This document shows positions 42,501-53,400 of a stretch of DNA of 64,000 nt, one piece after another (within the stretch, counting starts at the first letter, position 1; each line of letters begins with the position of its first letter). The DNA is taken from NCBI RefSeq assembly GCF_036588685.1, contig NC_086376.1:29177930-29241929 (forward strand), read 5' to 3'. The notes beneath the pieces are model-generated. The model saw only the letters and a program-made list of their open reading frames with translations. It was not told the origin of the DNA and made no database searches. This DNA comes from Mytilus trossulus. Its lineage: Eukaryota > Mollusca > Bivalvia > Mytilida > Mytilidae. A program made the translations under genes and the position numbers.

Positions 42501-43612
42501 CAACTATTTATTCACAATCAAAATTCAGAGCTTTATCAAGCTTGAATTTTGTGTCTCAAATGTTCAGGATTCGACCTCTGTGGTCGTATAAAGCTGCGCC
42601 ATGTGGTCCGAGACCACCATTGTCGGCCCTTGATTTCGTTGTTTCATTTCGTTTTTCACAAATATAGTCCCTAGTGTTGACAGTGGGTTACTTGCCATTA
42701 ATTTTTATACCCCTTCCAAATTCATTTCTCCATGTTCAATGCCTCAAATTGCAAGTAGGGGGATGAAATTACACTGTAAAAAAATTTGGGTCCAGAATTT
42801 TAAAGGAAAGTAGTGATTTGGTCCAGCTGAAAAAGGTTGAAAATAAGCACTTCGGAAGCTGTCAAAAGATTTCAAGACGCCCTAAACATAAAATTGTCCA
42901 TATTTTGAGTTAGAGGCGATGAAGTTTTCTATAAATTTGATATGATTTGTCCCAAAAGTAGTACAACACACTGTAAAAGTTTCTTTGAGAAAGCGCAGGT
43001 GGGATTTTTTTTATTTTCATTTATGTTCTAAAAGAAATGCTTTACGAATTAATTGTGTTCTCGGACCATGTGGAGCATCTGTTTTTTTTTATATTAATTT
43101 CAATGATTTACGCGTGTTTCTGAATGATATGTATGGTCACTAAAATATTATATATGCGTGGAGAGCTCTCTGTCATATGAACATTAATAAACTAGAAATG
43201 TTTTTGGGCTTAGTATGACGGCCATTTCACTGATCTATAGTACCCATTATTGTTTCGGGGCCAACTGACGCCCGCCTCTGGATGTGAGATTTTCTCGCTG
43301 AGTTGCTGACTCATTTATGGCTTTTGGCTGTTTTCTATCTTCGGTGCGATTGTTGTCTCATTTGATTATGACACATTCTCAAATTCTATTCTCTATTTTA
43401 TGTATTTGGTATCTACTATCAATTCCAAAATTGACTATCAACAGCGGTCACTGATAAATTAAATAGATACTAGTATGAGGTTATTCATCTTGTCTATATA
43501 TCCGTACTTTTTTTTAATGTTTCGTGTAATCATAAAAAAATTGTGTCTCATTTTTGTAAATATTTTTTGTTCATTTTCAGGTGGGAGAAGAAACAACCAC
43601 AAGGATTACTGA
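38363..43612 (+). CDS. Secreted 103-residue protein, possible peptide precursor, two exons
   Basis: Exon 38363-38642 and exon 43581-43612 join in phase (Gly split, GTAAGA donor, TTTTCAG acceptor), stop TGA at 43610. The ATG at 38363 starts MHQLLIFAILLSTAYG, a clean signal peptide; an AG just upstream (GAGCAG) suggests a 5' UTR exon further left. The mature part has no cysteine, is rich in His, Gly, Tyr and Pro (IAHHPPLTAYG, KPGKPDGTGD, YKFGSFF), and ends GGRRNNHKDY. GRR is the classical amidation plus dibasic cleavage signal, so a peptide ending FGSFFG-amide is possible; that is inference. I do not recognise the family. A non-enzymatic shell, foot or mucus protein is an alternative. The 4.9-kb intron holds a hairpin SINE, a palindromic MITE and family E with a nested MITE. 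Confidence 0.6.
38951..39232 (-). mobile_element. tRNA-derived SINE-like unit forming an 88-bp inverted repeat
   Basis: Left arm 38951-39038 and right arm 39051-39138 are nearly perfect inverses around a 12-bp loop. On the minus strand 39232-39051 carries an A-box-like TGGTCTAGCGGGA (39161-39180) and a B-box-like GGTTCCAATCC (39107-39117); the left arm keeps the canonical GGTTCGAATCC on the plus strand (38973-38983). This is the pol III promoter pattern of tRNA-derived SINEs. A second copy without the inverted arm is at 56795-56960. Not a functional tRNA: no cloverleaf with anticodon arm fits. Confidence 0.7.
39525..39552. repeat. (TA)n microsatellite
   Basis: Pure TA run; smaller TA runs lie at 38934-38950 and 39241-39252. 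Confidence 0.8.
40609..40758. mobile_element. 150-bp palindromic MITE
   Basis: Starts ATTGAATGCTTCTTTTTGTA and ends with the inverse, followed inward on each side by AAAAGCGTTGACCG / CGGTCAACGCTTTT, with a centre around GCGCGGAAGCGCTTC. One arm of a relative is at 1095-1160. Confidence 0.65.
41830..43085 (+). repeat. Dispersed repeat family E, long copy with nested MITE
   Basis: Left part has about four internal units of roughly 125 bp with TTTGGTCC, 'ccaaaattaaactttgtttgatttt' type and 'ttgatatgctgaat' blocks. The right part (42463-42605 and 43069-43085) matches 25430-25590 but is split by the MITE at 42606-43068. Confidence 0.65.
42602..43072. mobile_element. GGTCCGAG-ended MITE, copy 2
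   Basis: Element 42606-43068 starts GGTCCGAGA and ends TCTCGGACC, with ATGT on both sides. Removing it restores GCTGCGCCATGTGGAGCATC, matching the uninterrupted paralogue GCTGCGCCCTGCGGAGCATC near 25562. Nearly identical to 35714-36153. Superfamily not assigned from 4-bp TSD alone. Confidence 0.85.
43190..43385 (+). repeat. Dispersed repeat fragment
   Basis: Contains 'ggccaactgacgcccgcctctgg', 'gctgactcattt', 'gcgattgttgtctcatttga' and 'gacacattctcaaa', a non-coding block just before exon 2 of the secreted-protein gene. Repeat status is from its style and past experience with bivalve DNA, not from a second copy here. Confidence 0.35.
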
Positions 43613-43849
43613 ACATTGTCAGACAGAATTGGTGCCAAGCATAAATAATTAAAAAAAACCTTTACTGATCTATTTCTATTTTGTATGTGCTAGTATTCAA
43701 ATACCATCACTCAACTGAGAGAGGTTATTCGAGGGAAGGAAATTCATGTTGGAAAAATACATCAACGATAACTAGAATCACAAAAATTATGGACTGTACG
43801 CCAGTCCAAACAAACCAGCATCATCCAATCTCTTCACACGGTAAACTAT

Positions 43850-44345
43850 ACCTAACCAATCAACAACATTCATTAAACCGACGGTACACCATACCAAACC
43901 AACCTACATCATTCGATTATTCTGACGGTACACTAAACCCAACCAACCAACAACACTCAATTATACCGATGGTACACCATACCAAACCAACCTACATCAT
44001 TCGATTATTCTGACGGTACAATTAATCCAACCAATCAACAACACTCAATTATACCGATGGTACACCATACCAAACCAACCTACATCGTTCAATAAATAAT
44101 GGACGGTACATCAGACCAAACCAACCTACATCGTTCAATAAATAATGGATGGTACATCCGACCAAACCAACATACATCATTAGGTTCCTCCGAAACATAA
44201 ATATTGGACAGTACATCAGACCAAACCAATCTTAAGTTCCTCCTAAATATAAATATTGGACAGTACACCAGACCAAACCAATCAATACCATTAAGTTCCT
44301 CCGAAACATAAATATTGGACAGTATACCAGACCAAACCAACATGC
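43850..44345. repeat. Minisatellite after the secreted-protein gene
   Basis: Units of about 45-60 bp with CCAAACCAACCTACATC, 'gacggtaca.cagaccaaacc' and, later, 'ttcctccgaaacataaatattggacag'. At least ten degenerate copies in two subfamilies. It starts about 240 bp after the stop codon and may lie in the 3' UTR. Open frames on either strand are repeat by-products. Confidence 0.8.
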
Positions 44346-44446
44346 ATCATTCAATTTCAAAGCACAAAAATGTTGACATTTACCTGAAAGCTAACAAAAC
44401 CTTTTATTTGTCAAAAGTAAAAATTCACTTGTTTTCCAATCATAAT

Positions 44447-44715
44447 TAAGGTGGTACCTAGCACTACAGGGAGATAACTCTGGAGCGTTTTAATGACGTT
44501 GTGTTCAGAAGGGAATATTTAGCTTCTCAATTATCAAAATAAGTGTTGGTCAAACTGCTATATAACCAGTGTAATTTTTCTGATTAAACGGTTGGTTCAA
44601 AATTTTTGAAATTTTTATATTTTTGTCAAACGGTCAAAGTAAATACTTTGTCAAAATTTTAAGAAAATTAAACAAGCCAAATTAATTTTAGTTAAAGTGT
44701 TAGGTGCCACCTTAA
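44447..44715. mobile_element. TAAGGTGGTACC MITE, copy 1
   Basis: Starts TAAGGTGGTACCTAGCAC and ends GTGCCACCTTAA. Inside the left end is 'agggagataactct'. The related copy at 49044-49343 is in the opposite orientation. A single end of the family also occurs near 33796 (TTTAAGGTGGTACCCAACAC). Confidence 0.8.
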
Positions 44716-45034
44716 ACTGTCCGTATTGTAATTTTTATGAAATTATTTTCACAATAAAATATTGTTTTCACTACTTAATTACTGGTTGTTATTTTCACTG
44801 GCATGTACGATTAGGGTACAATTAAGACAGTTTCTGCGCCCAACCTCGTCGGTTCAGCACACCTTTAAAAATATGGGTTGAAATATCCTGCGGTATTTTT
44901 TTTTTATTTTTTATCTTTTTAGCGTTATATACATGTACAGACATAATATTACAAGTTTATATCAAAACACAGTCACTTAAGCAAATTATGGAACGCCGTA
45001 GCTGCCTTATGTGTACTTGTTTTTAGATACGCTT

Positions 45035-45320
45035 ATACTTTTCAATATATGCACATAGTTTTTCTATATATGCACATACTTTTTCTCTATATGCACATGG
45101 TTTACTTTATATGCACATAGTTTACTTTATATGCACATAGTTTTTCTATATATGCACATAGTTTTACTATATATGCACATACTTTTTCTCTATACGCACA
45201 TACTTGTTCTCTATATGCACATAGTTTACTTTATATGCACATAGTTCTTCTCTATATGCACATAGTTTTTCTATATATGCGCATAGTTTACTATGTATAC
45301 ACATCGTTCTCCGTGTGTAT
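45035..45320. repeat. 23-24-bp tandem array, left arm of the foldback element
   Basis: About 12 units, each with ATATGCACATAGTTT and alternating spacers 'ttctata', 'ttctcta' or 'actttat'. Degenerates towards the inside. Confidence 0.9.
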
Positions 45321-46412
45321 ACTTTTCCCTTATTTTCTTGATAGTTCTTCAAGGATATACTTGTATTCAATATACTTTACTATTTCCTGATTGATTATTT
45401 AATAAGCCTGAATTTTTGTATTAGTTAAAAAAATACGTTTTTATTCCAATTACTATTGGAACTTTTACATATTAATTTGAGAGTTTAGTTATGTTGAGCT
45501 GTAAATGAACTTTACATGCATTTGTAACTTATAAACTTAAGCAACTTCTTAATGATATTAATCAGATTATTTTGAAAAAGTACGCACACGGTCCAGACCG
45601 CACGCGTACGGTCCAAATACTCATACGGTCTGGAACATACACATTTAGTGGAGAAAAATAAATATATACAAAACGTACATGAACCCCCAAAAATGTGAAA
45701 GTAAATATTTTCAGACAATCCTTTCCTTAGGTACTTAACTCTTTTTGCTTAAATACTAAAAACAAATCTGGCAACCCCTTTCTTTTTTTTACTCTTTTTG
45801 CTTAAAATACTGTTAAAAATATATATTTAACATGGGTGACAAATTGACTATATAGGGTGTCGATTTGACCAGGTGCCAATTTAACCAGGTGCCGGTGTTA
45901 TATAGTCATTCTTCCCCCATGCCAGTTTTTCCCCCGGGGGAAAGACTGGCATGAGCCAATCTTTCCCCCGGGGAAATTTTGGATCATTGTGATTCTTCCC
46001 CTGCGGAAAGTTGACAATACGTATACATATAGTAACTTTTCCCCCATGCCAATCTTCCCCCCATCATAGATTTCACTATGTATATATAGAGTCTGGAAAT
46101 TAAACCGAACAGTGTTAGAATTAGATTTATTTATAAATATACAAATTTGTTGTTCATTTACATTAACACAAATCTGTCTACAGGTTTATCAGTCTGTCTA
46201 TGAGTGAACAATTCTGTCTTTCTGTTAAACAGTCTTTCTATGTGCCCCCTAGTCTTTTTTACATTTTTAACTCACTGTCTATATGTCCGCATGCAAGGAA
46301 AAAACTACTGACTGACCAGAAGTGGTTAAAGTAATTGTATTTATTTGGTCAATGATACCAAGGGTCCACGAAAGAGAATGGATGTGATCAGAATGTGCTT
46401 CGTGTGAAAAAA

Positions 46413-47165
46413 TATACACATGGAAAAAAGTATTGCAACACCAAATTGAAATCGACTCATCGCTTCTGGTTATTGTGCGATAATACCATTTCGAAGACCT
46501 TTGTTTACGAACAGACACACAGTTTTCCGTTTCCAATGGAGTGCAGAGTTCGCCAAAGTTGGAAATAAGCATCGTGGAGGAAGATCCATTGTTCCAATGG
46601 AATTCGGTTCATCTTCCTTCGCCAGATCGTAGCCCGGATTTGAACCATATCGAGCATATATGGGACACTATTGAGCGGAAAGTGCGCGAAAGGACACCCC
46701 AGTTCAAACACATCAGGAAATAAACAATGCCCTTTATCAGAAATGGTTGCGGCTACCTTAGCAACAAATTAGTTGATTTATGGCAGGGATCAGAAGACGT
46801 CTAGATGCGGTTATCCGTTTGAATGGAGGCTGCGCACAAAGTACTAATTCTTAAGCGTATAACGATCAACCATGATGTGAACTGTCATCTAAAGATTAAT
46901 TTTGAAATGTCTGACATTGTAAAGTTCGACTACAGTAAAAGTTGTAAATGCATTTTTTTGTACAAAAAACACCTCATTTTGATATTTAAACTGTGGTTAT
47001 ATAATTATTTTTTTTTCAATAATTTTTTGTTCGTTTCAATGCCAATGATATCATAAACTATGTTTCAATAATATTATACAAATATTTTATTATATTTCAT
47101 TAAAAAAAAAAGGTTTTCAAGTTTTAAAAAAGCAAAGTGTTGCAATACTTTTTTCCATGTGTATA
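46413..47165 (+). mobile_element. Tc1/mariner-like relic
   Basis: Terminal inverted repeats TATACACATGGAAAAAAGTA at 46413 and its inverse ending at 47165, continuing inward as TTGCAACAC / GTGTTGCAA. Length 753 bp, so more than half of an autonomous element is missing. It keeps the 3' part of a transposase gene. TA is present at both outer ends, as expected for this superfamily. Confidence 0.8.
46541..46850 (+). pseudogene. Tc1/mariner transposase C-terminal fragment
   Basis: SPDLNHIEHIWDTIERKVRE at about 46630-46690 is the DDE block with the third catalytic acidic residue (Glu of IEH). After a stop at 46721, in shifted frames, comes RRRLDAVIRLNGG (46791-46830), the usual Tc1 C-terminus. The first two catalytic Asp and the DNA-binding domain are absent. 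Confidence 0.85.
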
Positions 47166-47560
47166 TATAACATGTATATAAATATAGGAAGATGTGATAT
47201 GAGTGACAATGAGACAACTCTCCATCCAAATAACAATTTATAAAAGTAAACCATAATAGACCTTCAACACGGAGCCTTGGCTCACACCGCTATAAGCTAT
47301 AAAGGGCCCCAAAATTACTAGTGTAAAACCATTCAAACGGGAAAACCAACTGTCTAAGTTTTATAAAAAAAAACGAGAAACGAGAAACACGTATACATTA
47401 CATTAACAAACGACAACTACTGTACATAAGATTCCTGAATTAGGACAGGTGCAAACATTTGCAGCGGGGTTAAACGTTTTAATGGTACCAAACCTTCTCC
47501 CTTTTTTCTGAAACAATAGTATAACATCACAACATAGAAAAACACAAATAAATACATATA
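47165..47560 (+). repeat. Dispersed repeat family B, longest copy
   Basis: GAGACAACTCTCCATCCAAA, 'cttcaacacggagccttggc', 'taaagggccccaaaattactagt', 'cattcaaacgggaaaacc', 'tgaattaggacaggtgcaaac' and 'aatggtaccaaaccttctccc'. Begins directly at the right end of the Tc1/mariner relic. Confidence 0.75.
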
Positions 47561-47839
47561 AAATGTATTTTCACACGATGAAGCTTTAGTAACTATAAAC
47601 TGCGAAAAAAGTTGCTATCATTTAAAAAATCTTATCGCGACGTCGCGGAAAATTTAGCTTATCATGCTACTCACGGTGGAAAAATTGGCCTGATCCTAGT
47701 TTTCCCCTTATAACGCTGAGGGGGAAAAGTGGGATCATGCCAATTTTTCCGGGCGGAAATATTGGATCGATCCAGTATTTCTCCCCCCCCCCCCCCCCCC
47801 GGAAATTTTGGCATGGGGGAAGAATGGCTATAGGACACC

Positions 47840-49043
47840 GGTTTGACTATATTTTTTTTAAAATTACCTGAGTTTCATTAGACCTGTGATAACAGTAACA
47901 AAAAGATTATTTAAAATTAATTAAAATTTTCTGAGAGAAGGGACTATGTACCAGTGAGAAATATACAAGCCTTTCTACGGTATTTATTTGTACAATTCAG
48001 GTAGTCTTGACCTATTCATTTGTCTTAAAAAACAGTCACTTCACACACACACATATATAAGAATATCAATTATATGCTTACAAGACATGTTGCATTGTTA
48101 AATTAATTACGGTATGTGAAAATCAAGACTTGCATAAAAAATATCCCAATATTAGAGACAGTGGCGTCATTTTTCCTCAGAGCTTTCAGCTCTTTGATTC
48201 TGCTATGTTTTGAAATTCTTCATAATTGCTTGATTCTAACAACATGAACAAAGACAGACACTTAATTAGAAAAATTTCTTTGGGAATTTTCAAATTTATT
48301 TATTTTATTTTGATATAGAATCTTTAAATGTGTGCAAGGGCATAACATGTTAGCATTATTATTTCATTTAACTACTAGATCTATAAATACTCATATTTCC
48401 AATAAACTTTTGATTAATCCCTTAATAATTTGTTGGGTTTTTTTATCACTCAAAGTTCAGGGACAGATTTAGGGGACCAGGCCCTTTATGGAGCTTGATT
48501 TATGGTTAATCAAGACTTTATTATTTTAATTACACCCCCTGGATCCGTCACCAGTCCAATGTGATCCAGTAATTACAAATTTTCAAAAAGCTTGAACACA
48601 GACTTTGGCAAAATCAAGAATTCAAATATTCACAAAAATATACTTTTCCCTCAATCATAAATCTTCAAAATGAAATTCCCAGTACTTAAAGGATTTGATA
48701 AATAATATTGTTGTTCTTGCTAGATTTGGCCATACATTTAAATTCCATAGACTAGTCAAAAGTGTTTGATATTTATATAATGTTGTCTTTTATATGCATT
48801 GAAGACAATGACTTTTTTTTTTAGTTAAAACATATTGTTTATTTATGAATTAGGGTGATTTTTGAGCTAATTGTTAAATGTTTGTTAAGTGAATGAAAAT
48901 GTCAAGGTGTGAGCAAAATATAATTGTGTGTATTTTTAATAAGCCAATAAACAAGAAAAAAATGTGTATTATTATTGTGTTGTACAGCGAAGAGTTAACA
49001 ACCACATATACATGTATCATTCATGTCATTAATCCTCTGTCTT
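47840..49043. other. Inner unique part of the foldback element
   Basis: AT-rich filler of the foldback element. No coding region or structured repeat recognised. Confidence 0.4.
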
Positions 49044-49343
49044 TAAGGTGGTACCCAACACCTTCACTTAAATTAATTTGCTTTGTTTAATTTTTTTTTT
49101 TTAATTTTTTTTTTAAAAGTATTTACTTTGACCAAGGATTTGTATAGTTCTAACTATACAAATCCTTGCTTTGAACCTTTGAAAAATCAATTCCTCAGAA
49201 AAAATTGGTTGGATACATAGCAGTTTGACAAACACTGATTTTAATCATTGAGAAGCTTAATGTTCCATTTACAAAACAACGTAATTTAAACATTTAGCTG
49301 ATTTTACAGAGTTATCTCCCTGTAGTGTTAGGGACCACCTTAA
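49044..49343. mobile_element. TAAGGTGGTACC MITE, copy 2
   Basis: Starts TAAGGTGGTACCCAACAC and ends GTGTTAGGGACCACCTTAA. Opposite orientation to 44447-44715 ('agttatctccct' is at its right end). It carries the 36-bp palindromic insertion at 49133-49168. Confidence 0.8.
49126..49175. mobile_element. 36-bp palindromic micro-insertion, copy 1
   Basis: CAAGGATTTGTATAGTT, CT, then the exact inverse (49133-49168). Flanks are CTTTGAC on the left and CTTTGAA on the right. The sister MITE at 44447-44715 lacks the insertion and reads CTTTGACCGTTTGAC at this place in the same orientation. Confidence 0.7.
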
Positions 49344-49344
49344 A

Positions 49345-49605
49345 TGAATTTATGTGCATATAAAGTAAACTATGTGCATATATAGAAAAACTATGTGCAT
49401 ATAAAGTAAACTATGTGCATATAGAGAAAAAGTATGTGCATATATAGTAAAACTATGTGCATATATAGAAAAAGTATGTGCATATAAAGTAAACTATGTG
49501 CATATAGAGAAAAAGTATGTGCATATATAGAAAAAGTATTTGCATATATAGAAAAAGTATGTGCATATATAGAAAAACTATGTGCATATATTGAAAAGTA
49601 TAAGC
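49345..49605. repeat. 23-24-bp tandem array, right arm of the foldback element
   Basis: About 11 units of ACTATGTGCATATA with spacers 'tagaaaa', 'gagaaaa' or 'aagtaa', reverse complement of the left array. Open frames through it are artefacts. Confidence 0.9.
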
Positions 49606-49659
49606 GTATCTAGAAACAAGTACACATAAGGCAGTTACGGCGTTCCATAGCAAATACTA

Positions 49660-50414
49660 GTATAACCTTAATTTATCCTATAATCAAGTAACAAATGAAC
49701 TCGACTATAATACTTTAAAAAAAAGATTGATATTATAAATCTTATTAATTGACTTTTTTTGTAGTGAGGAAGTGCGTGTGTATCTTAAGGAAACAACTAA
49801 TATAGATACATGTATAGCTAACGCATACATTTCCTTGTTAAAGCTTTATAAAATAATGCGGCGTAAAGTTAAGATATGATATCACTGACCAATCAGTCCA
49901 TCCGGCACTCCAATCCAATATAGTATCCCGACAAAGTATGTTTATATTCAATGACATTCAATCCGGTCGCCACAACAAATCTAGATGTACAGCATTGTAA
50001 TGGTCTATAATCGGTCGAGGTTTTGCGATAGTGGACTACGGTTAATATTTGCGCCCATGCCGCATATCGCAGTTTTTTTTTTTATTTCCGTGTGTAACAT
50101 GTGTAATATTTATATGTACTTTTATTATTGTCTGTTGGTGATTTTTAATTTCATTTTTTTTTATTCTAAACGTTTTTGATATTTTATTTTTTTTAATAAT
50201 TTTCATTTCTTTTCGAACAACGTGACTTTTAAATAGTTTTGACGAGAACGGAGTTTGCACGGGATCGTCTAGCTTAATTTTAAAATATTTTAGAAAGAAG
50301 AGTTACCTCCCGTTTGTTGTACTAACGATACCATTTTGCTACGTTCAGAACAAAGTGATCTTGCATGCTTGGGGTATACACTCAGGTTATTCATCGATCT
50401 GACAACGTTAGAGA
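49660..50414 (+). promoter_or_regulatory. Possible promoter and 5' UTR of the ADISSP-like gene
   Basis: Contains GACCAATCAG (49889) and CCAATCCAAT (49912), CCAAT-type motifs, upstream of the candidate first exon. The region 50290-50414 has more balanced base composition than its surroundings, as expected for a 5' UTR exon. Tentative. Confidence 0.3.
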
Positions 50415-53400
50415 ATGGAAACGATATCGGAGAATTCCAACAGTAAGTACTTGTGATCTTTATTATTGTTGAAGTCACTTTTATCATCTAAATCATCAAG
50501 TTATGGACTATATAAGTATAAAAAAATACTATTACAGATCTTTTGTTTTTTATGCTGTTGGGTTACTGTCTCTTATTGATTTATATAATACTCAATGAAA
50601 AGGATATGACAACGAGGTATTGAAATGTTTCAGAATTAGTGTTGATATTATTACTATATCCAGATAATATGCCAAGCATGTGCATCAGGCAACGGCCAGC
50701 ATACACATAAAATAGTACTGCTGGTCAGTTATTATGGTATCATTCATAATCATACATGTAGTAGTATATGTTGGTAGGTCAATTCACATTGCAGCCGACT
50801 TGACCATCAGCGATATAACCGTATGTCAAATTATATGCAAATTTAAAAAGTCATGATTTGTTATTTTATTTAGCAACATAAAAACGATCAAAGCCGGACA
50901 ACTAGCTTCAGCTATTTATATAATATAAGAAGACACTTGCTCAATGTAAACCAATTATGAAACTAAATAAGTTCAACTGTATAAAAATACTTTTTATGTA
51001 AATATGACTTATACTACTCTAGTTAATTTATGTCATGTATGTTATGTCCCAGATACGAGTATATCAGGTATATGAGGTATATGACTGAATATATAGCAGC
51101 TCGAATATAGTAAGGCTTACATCGTGTACATATAGGAAGATGTATAATGGGATAAAACTGGTCCCAGTTATGCTTTAAAGAAGACCATTTTTACAATTTA
51201 CTACAAGTCGCATGCTTCTGTATACTATCTGTTTTACATATATTAAAATGTTGAAATTTTAGTTGTGAGGAGCTTTACACAATGTCCTTGTCAGGTGATG
51301 GAAAAAAACTGTAACCACCATATTCATTCCCTGGTCACAACTTCATATTAACTAAATGTAAATCTTAGCCTTCTGCGATATATATGATTATAGCTTCTCT
51401 ATGCCAAGGGTGCATAGATAACCATAACTCTATGATGACTTATTTAAAGATGGTGAAAAATACAATCTTAGTGAGGACTTGACAGATCATTACACTACAC
51501 ATTTATTTGATTAGTGTGTATTAATTGATATGCCCTTGTAAGGACCCTGCTATAAGGAAGTAAATTGCTTTCATTAATCTCGGTAGATTTAACTACTTTT
51601 TTTACTTATCCAAAAGCTATAAAAAATGAAACAATCTCAGCCATTATTTATCACAGGAATTACCAAGTCTTATCTAGTCTTTTAGTTTCAATAGTTTTCA
51701 AAAGTGAAAAGGAATAGTCAACTTTAAGAACGATTTAGTCTTATACAAAATGTGTATAGGAGAAACCAAGAATAATCTCTGGCTGTTGGCTAGGTTTGTG
51801 TCTGTATTTAAGGACTTTGTATACACAATTTTCGTATATATATATTTGGGCAGTTTGCCTGTATCAAGTAAGGAATATGACAGTTGTTATCCATTCGTTT
51901 GGTGTGTTTGAGCTTTTAATTTTGCCATTTGATTACGGACTTTCCCGTTATGAATTTTTACTTTGAACCAGCTGATTTAAAAGAGGAAAATTGTGATTCC
52001 TTATGGAACGAAATCTGCGAAAGTTTCAAACCAACTTTCTCTGGTGTTATGATTCAGAAATGTAAAATTACACATTAATATAAACGACCGTTGGTTTTCT
52101 CGTTTGAATGGTTTTACACAAGTTATTTTGGGGCCCTTTATAGCTTGCTGAGCCAAGGTTCCGTGTTGAAACCTGTACTTTGATCTATAATGGTTTACTA
52201 TGAAACATTGTGATTTGGATGGAGAGTTGTCTCATTGTCACTCATATACCACATCTTATTATATCTATTTACATTGTTGAGTTTCGATGTTTATACAGTT
52301 TACTGTGACTGGTCGATTGTTGTTTAACGTCCAGTGTGATGTTTCATGATACAGGATAATTACGGTCAGTTTGAAGCAATAAATTAATGACAATACAGAC
52401 AACTGACGATACTAATTATCACCTTTACTTTAGTCCAACATATCAATATTAATTATTTATGGGTATGAAAATTACCGTAAGCGAATTTGTACAATAATTT
52501 ACGTGATTTTTGTCGAGCCTGTGACATTTATGTCACAAAGGCTTAAGCAAAACATATCGATCTATGATTCCGTCGGAGTGTGAGTCGGCGTCGGCGGCGA
52601 CAATATTTAGGTTCAGTATTTTTAACCGGATTTTTGTAACAAAAATGTCGGTTATTGATTTGGGGATGCTCGGCGGGCGGGCGGGCGGCAATCAAATGTT
52701 GTCCGTGCATTAACTCATGAACCGTTCAACCAAAGCTTTTAAAAATTTTTAATATGTTGTTACTGACAACTAAATGAAGGTCAAGTTCAATAATGGCGAT
52801 TTTGACTTTTACCGTTCAGGAGTTATGGTTCTTGAAATATTGAAAAATGGCGTTTCCAGTCGTGTCCGTGCATTTACGCATGAACTGTTCTACCAAAGCT
52901 TTCCAAATTTCAATATGTTGTTACTGGTGACAAAATATGTATGTAATCATCGAATGTCGATAGACTATTGTATACCAGAAGAAGAAGAGAACCAATTTGA
53001 TTTAAATACAGGTCGATGTATAACTTTTGCTTTGGTTCATTGAAGCTGTGGACCTAGTAAAATCACAGATTTATATTTCAATAAGATTGTTCTCGAACAA
53101 AGGAAGGAATTCGTCATCACAATTGTTATATATGCCACTGGACGAACCCTTATTATCCCCAGGGGATGTGAATATTTTGCTGGGAAACTTTTGAGTATCA
53201 AAGTTTCAAATTAGTTTCGGGATTTATTTTCTTTCTTGGTATTCAATAACAGAAAAAAGAATAAATTACTTGTCCGCTAAATATGGGTATTCTTGTCAGA
53301 TAAAATACTTTTAGTTATATTTAAAAAAATAGGGAAATATGACATTAAATTGGTTCTGTCTTTTTTTTTAAACATCATTAAAAAGATGTGTGTCTAAGGT

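Larger units (their letters stand above)
45894..47839. mobile_element. TIR element nested in the foldback unit
   Basis: Left end GGTGTTATATAGTCATTCTT then CCCCCATGCCA; right end is the inverse with two or three changes (47809-47839). Just inside both ends are hairpin-forming CCCCCGGGGG blocks: ATGCCAGT...ACTGGCAT at 45919-45953, and a C/G-rich tract near 47783-47802. Interior contains the Tc1/mariner relic and a family B repeat. No transposase of its own seen. Confidence 0.6.
44981..49655. mobile_element. Foldback-type element, 4.66 kb, with 6-bp TSD
   Basis: Element 44987-49649 is flanked by GCAAAT (44981-44986 and 49650-49655). Outermost about 60 bp are inverted repeats starting TATGGAACGCCGTAGCTGCC. 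Next on each arm is a tandem array of 23-24-bp units with TATATGCACATAGTTT: 45035-45320 on the left and, inverted, 49345-49605 on the right. Long arms built of tandem repeats are the defining layout of Foldback elements. I see no transposase belonging to it. The interior holds a second TIR unit (45894-47839), a Tc1/mariner relic, a family B copy and a MITE. Confidence 0.8.

Noticed and set aside
43797..44343. Tandem units as a CRISPR array
   Set aside because: Units are contiguous and degenerate without constant repeat plus unique spacers; this is an animal minisatellite.
49453..49653. Hydrophobic minus-strand ORF with repeated FLYMHIL, and similar ORF at 45167-45370
   Set aside because: Read through the 23-24-bp tandem arrays of the foldback arms.
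52774..53043. 89-residue plus-strand ORF
   Set aside because: Lies over an internally duplicated repeat block (52640-52960) and shows no known domain.
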